In this document: piece by piece, positions 62,025 through 64,000 of the stretch | How positions within the stretch are numbered: the first letter of the stretch is position 1 | Layout of the letters: every line of letters starts with the position of its first letter | The notes under the pieces: generated by a model | Told to the model about the DNA's origin: nothing | Databases searched by the model: none | What the model saw: only the letters and a program-made list of their open reading frames with translations | From: Lucinisca nassula | Taxonomy: Eukaryota > Mollusca > Bivalvia > Lucinida > Lucinidae | Length of the DNA: 64,000 nt | Assembly: GCA_963580285.1 (NCBI GenBank) | Contig: OY757012.1 | Coordinates: forward strand, 172,629,994 to 172,693,993 | Direction: 5' to 3' | Position numbers and translations under genes: made by a program

Positions 62025-62262
62025 TGTTTGTTTGAACTGAGGTTTTAGGTCCCCGTCAACGCTATTTAGATCATTTCGGAGGCACTGTTTCCAATTTTGT
62101 GGGACTTGCCGCTCAATGAAACGAATAGGGTTTATGCAAATGGACTGTCTAACTCGCACCACTTTGCCTGGGCAGGCTTAGGTTTACCAGTACACATGTG
62201 CGGTCCGTTGCAGCATTGCAGCCCAATCTGTTTTTCCAAGCCCCGATGAGCGGGAGCCTATA
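62025..62262 (-). repeat. Family C SINE-like repeat
   Basis: TTTGTTTGAACTGAGGTTTT to CAAGCCCCGATGAGCGGG; part of the middle is deleted. Confidence 0.75.
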
Positions 62263-62377
62263 TATTATTGGTACTCATTAGAACCACCTCTACGAGGAGC
62301 GTCCATTTAATGCTGTCATTGGGGTTCTACAGGGTGCGTTATTAATCCCCTTCACGTATCGATTGCTTTAACCCTTC

Positions 62378-62883
62378 CATTACGATAACACACCCGTGCG
62401 ACATAGTGCATTTTTCACATCTCTAAATGGCTACTTTTCTGAAGAAAATCCTTGATATTTTTCTCATAAATGATCAAAACTTAGGTTGAGGGTGCTCGAC
62501 AGAACCGCTTCAGTGAGGCGGTTCTAACGAGTACCTACCTACAACCTACGTTTGGAAGTGGAAATAAGAAAAAATATGTTTATCCCCATAAAACCCTAGT
62601 TGTCTCTATATAAATATGTTCTATAAAAGGGTTATCCTTTGGAAGCAAGGAATGCACCACAGAACTGAAAAATATGGAGTGTACATGTTTTCTGGGCCAG
62701 ACTAGCTAGTTTCGGCCAATTAGGCCTCATCAGTGACCCTCAGATATTTTCAAAATTCCACAATGGAATCAATAATCCCAAAAAACAAGAAAATATAATC
62801 TACACTATGATGTAGGGCAGGGAGACGTTTTACCGCCGCCTGGTTGAGGGGGGTCTTTATTTCTCGGACTTGTTCACGTGATG
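62378..62883. mobile_element. B-type MITE split by a family D repeat
   Basis: CATTACGATAACACACCCGT, core GAACCGCTTCAGTGAGGCGG, right shoulder CCTAGTTGTCTCTATATAAA, insertion 62612-62845, then TTGAGGGGGGTCTTTATTTC and TTGTTCACGTGATG. Confidence 0.85.
62612..62845. mobile_element. Family D repeat inserted in a B-type MITE
   Basis: TATGTTCTATAAAAGGGTTA to GGAGACGTTTTACCGCCGCC, the most complete copy; its ends are defined by the MITE sequence resuming on both sides. No clear terminal repeats. Confidence 0.8.
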
Positions 62884-62884
62884 C

Positions 62885-63745
62885 AAAGTATTCTCCCTTG
62901 ACGGAAACACATTTTTTTTTCAAAACTCTAAATCCATTCTGTAAAGCCATAGAAGTAGGACCTTTCACGTCTACCCTGAAGACAATGGTAAATTGCACTA
63001 CCTATTGCACTTCGGGATTCATAACCAAGGCCAGAAAGGATTTGTTTGGTAAAGCAGGGCGAGCGAATAAGGTAAGCGAGAGGGCTTACCGATATTTCCT
63101 CTTTTAATACGTCTTGGACAAGAACACACTTGTGAGCAGGTGCGTTGTCATTGATAAATTACAGACCCCTCAAAACGGTTGCATTCCAACGTTTATCATT
63201 GTGTGCCTCGCACCATCCTTGTAAGGTACGAGAATGTGAACATTGGGTTCATCGCAATTGAAAAATATCGCGTACAACACGTTTGCTACGCGTTTAATTC
63301 TTTTGGCAATGTCATCGGCCTTGATTGGTCTTTCTGCAACCCCTGCTTGTTATTGATGCCTCTCTGTGGCCTGAAGTAATAGATCGCAAAATAATAAACA
63401 TCTGTAAACAGCTTCGACATTCTACGTTTGTCAATTGTCAAATGTCTTGTACGTTTTCAAACGATGTTTCGCCATTTTCACACGGGTGATCTTTTGTTCT
63501 TTGGCCAAGAGATGCGGGACCCATTGTACACAAACCTTTTTAAGTTTCAACTCCTGAATCAAAATCTTAAAATCTGTCCCCGATGAAACAATAACACTAT
63601 CAGCAATTTCTTTCACCGTGAGCCTTGCATCTTGTTTTGATCATATCTGTCACAGCTGAACATTAGCCTTTCTAGCGGCTTTTCTTTGTTGGCCGTGATG
63701 GGACCAACTATTCAGGTCAGTTTTACCACCTTCAAATTTTTGTTT
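62885..63745 (-). pseudogene. Mariner-type transposase, decayed
   Basis: Read on the minus strand. The N-terminal helix-turn-helix part has VKEIADSV-like text, VSSGTDFKILIQELKLKKV and QWVPHLLAKEQK (63616-63431). The catalytic part has INDNAPAHKCVLVQDVLKEE (near 63155), the mariner second-Asp motif, and YESRSAIGSAIYHCLQG further on. The first-Asp motif (GDETW in relatives) is replaced by altered sequence before YYFRPQRGI. The usual PYSPDLSPCDFF block with the third Asp is missing. Multiple frameshifts. The C-terminal frame runs to the edge of the B-type MITE. Confidence 0.85.
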
Positions 63746-63878
63746 GTTTGGTTTTTTTTTTTTCGTTTTTTTGTCATCTGAAATTGACGTGTTCCATGTA
63801 TCAACCAATGTCACTATATATCTGTGAAACTGAAACATTCAGACAAACGCGACCTTTAACTTAAGCCTTAGTTTCATA

Positions 63879-64000
63879 CATTATGAAAACACGCCTATGC
63901 AAATACATTGTCAACTTTATCGCCGAAAACACGGAACATTTAAGATGAAAAATTGTGATAATTTTCTTATTTCTACTCAAAATATGGATTGTGGGTACTC
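63879..64000. mobile_element. A-type MITE, cut by the window edge
   Basis: CATTATGAAAACACGCCTAT, left shoulder and the start of the core (GGATTGTGGGTACTC). Confidence 0.85.

Overview
This is a TE-saturated intergenic/intronic window from a metazoan nuclear genome, most probably a marine mollusc (bivalve or gastropod; inferred). It has no operons, ribosome-binding sites or dense coding. It carries one recognisable host gene with GT-AG introns, several tRNA-derived SINE families, fragments of Penelope-like, Ty3/gypsy, I/Jockey-type LINE and mariner elements, and dozens of short palindromic DNA elements. The taxon call rests on the gene family and the general look of the repeats, not on a search.

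Host gene: two coding exons on the + strand (6101-6337 and 24238-24435) encode a 144-residue secreted cystine-knot protein that I identify as glycoprotein hormone beta-5 (GPB5, the thyrostimulin beta subunit). Both splice junctions are phase 0. The 17.9 kb intron holds much of the repeat content described here. I saw no partner GPA2 gene in the window.

Region by region: 0-6 kb holds Penelope-like element (PLE) 3' fragments with a SINE and palindromic MITEs nested in them. 6.6-12 kb (intron) has two tandem AGCTCACC-type elements built from ~165 bp internal repeats, the second split by a 2.2 kb foldback transposon with 9 bp target duplications and arrays of a small palindrome at its ends. 12-24 kb (intron) has SINE-like copies, PLE 3' UTR fragments, MITEs and small hairpins. 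24.4-34 kb has SINEs, many MITEs and a duplicated foldback at 28-29 kb. 34.5-37.3 kb is a decayed but nearly end-to-end Naiad-like PLE on the minus strand. 38-53 kb has further MITEs, nested SINEs, a 10 x 46 bp minisatellite, a duplicated 0.36 kb element with a ~100 bp palindrome, and a foldback made of repeated CTTGTCCGCACAAG-type units. 54.7-56.9 kb is a truncated Ty3/gypsy pol (minus). 57.4-59.4 kb is a PLE tail / LINE / PLE tail sandwich. 62.9-63.75 kb is a mariner pseudogene (minus).

The dominant signal is a two-family palindromic MITE group, called A and B here. Both share a ~105 bp snap-back core centred on GAACCGCCTC/GAGGCGGTTC but have different shoulders and terminal sequences. About 40 copies or fragments make up roughly 15% of the window (hand estimate). 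All coordinates of repeats were read by eye and may be off by a few bases; no alignment or database search was run.
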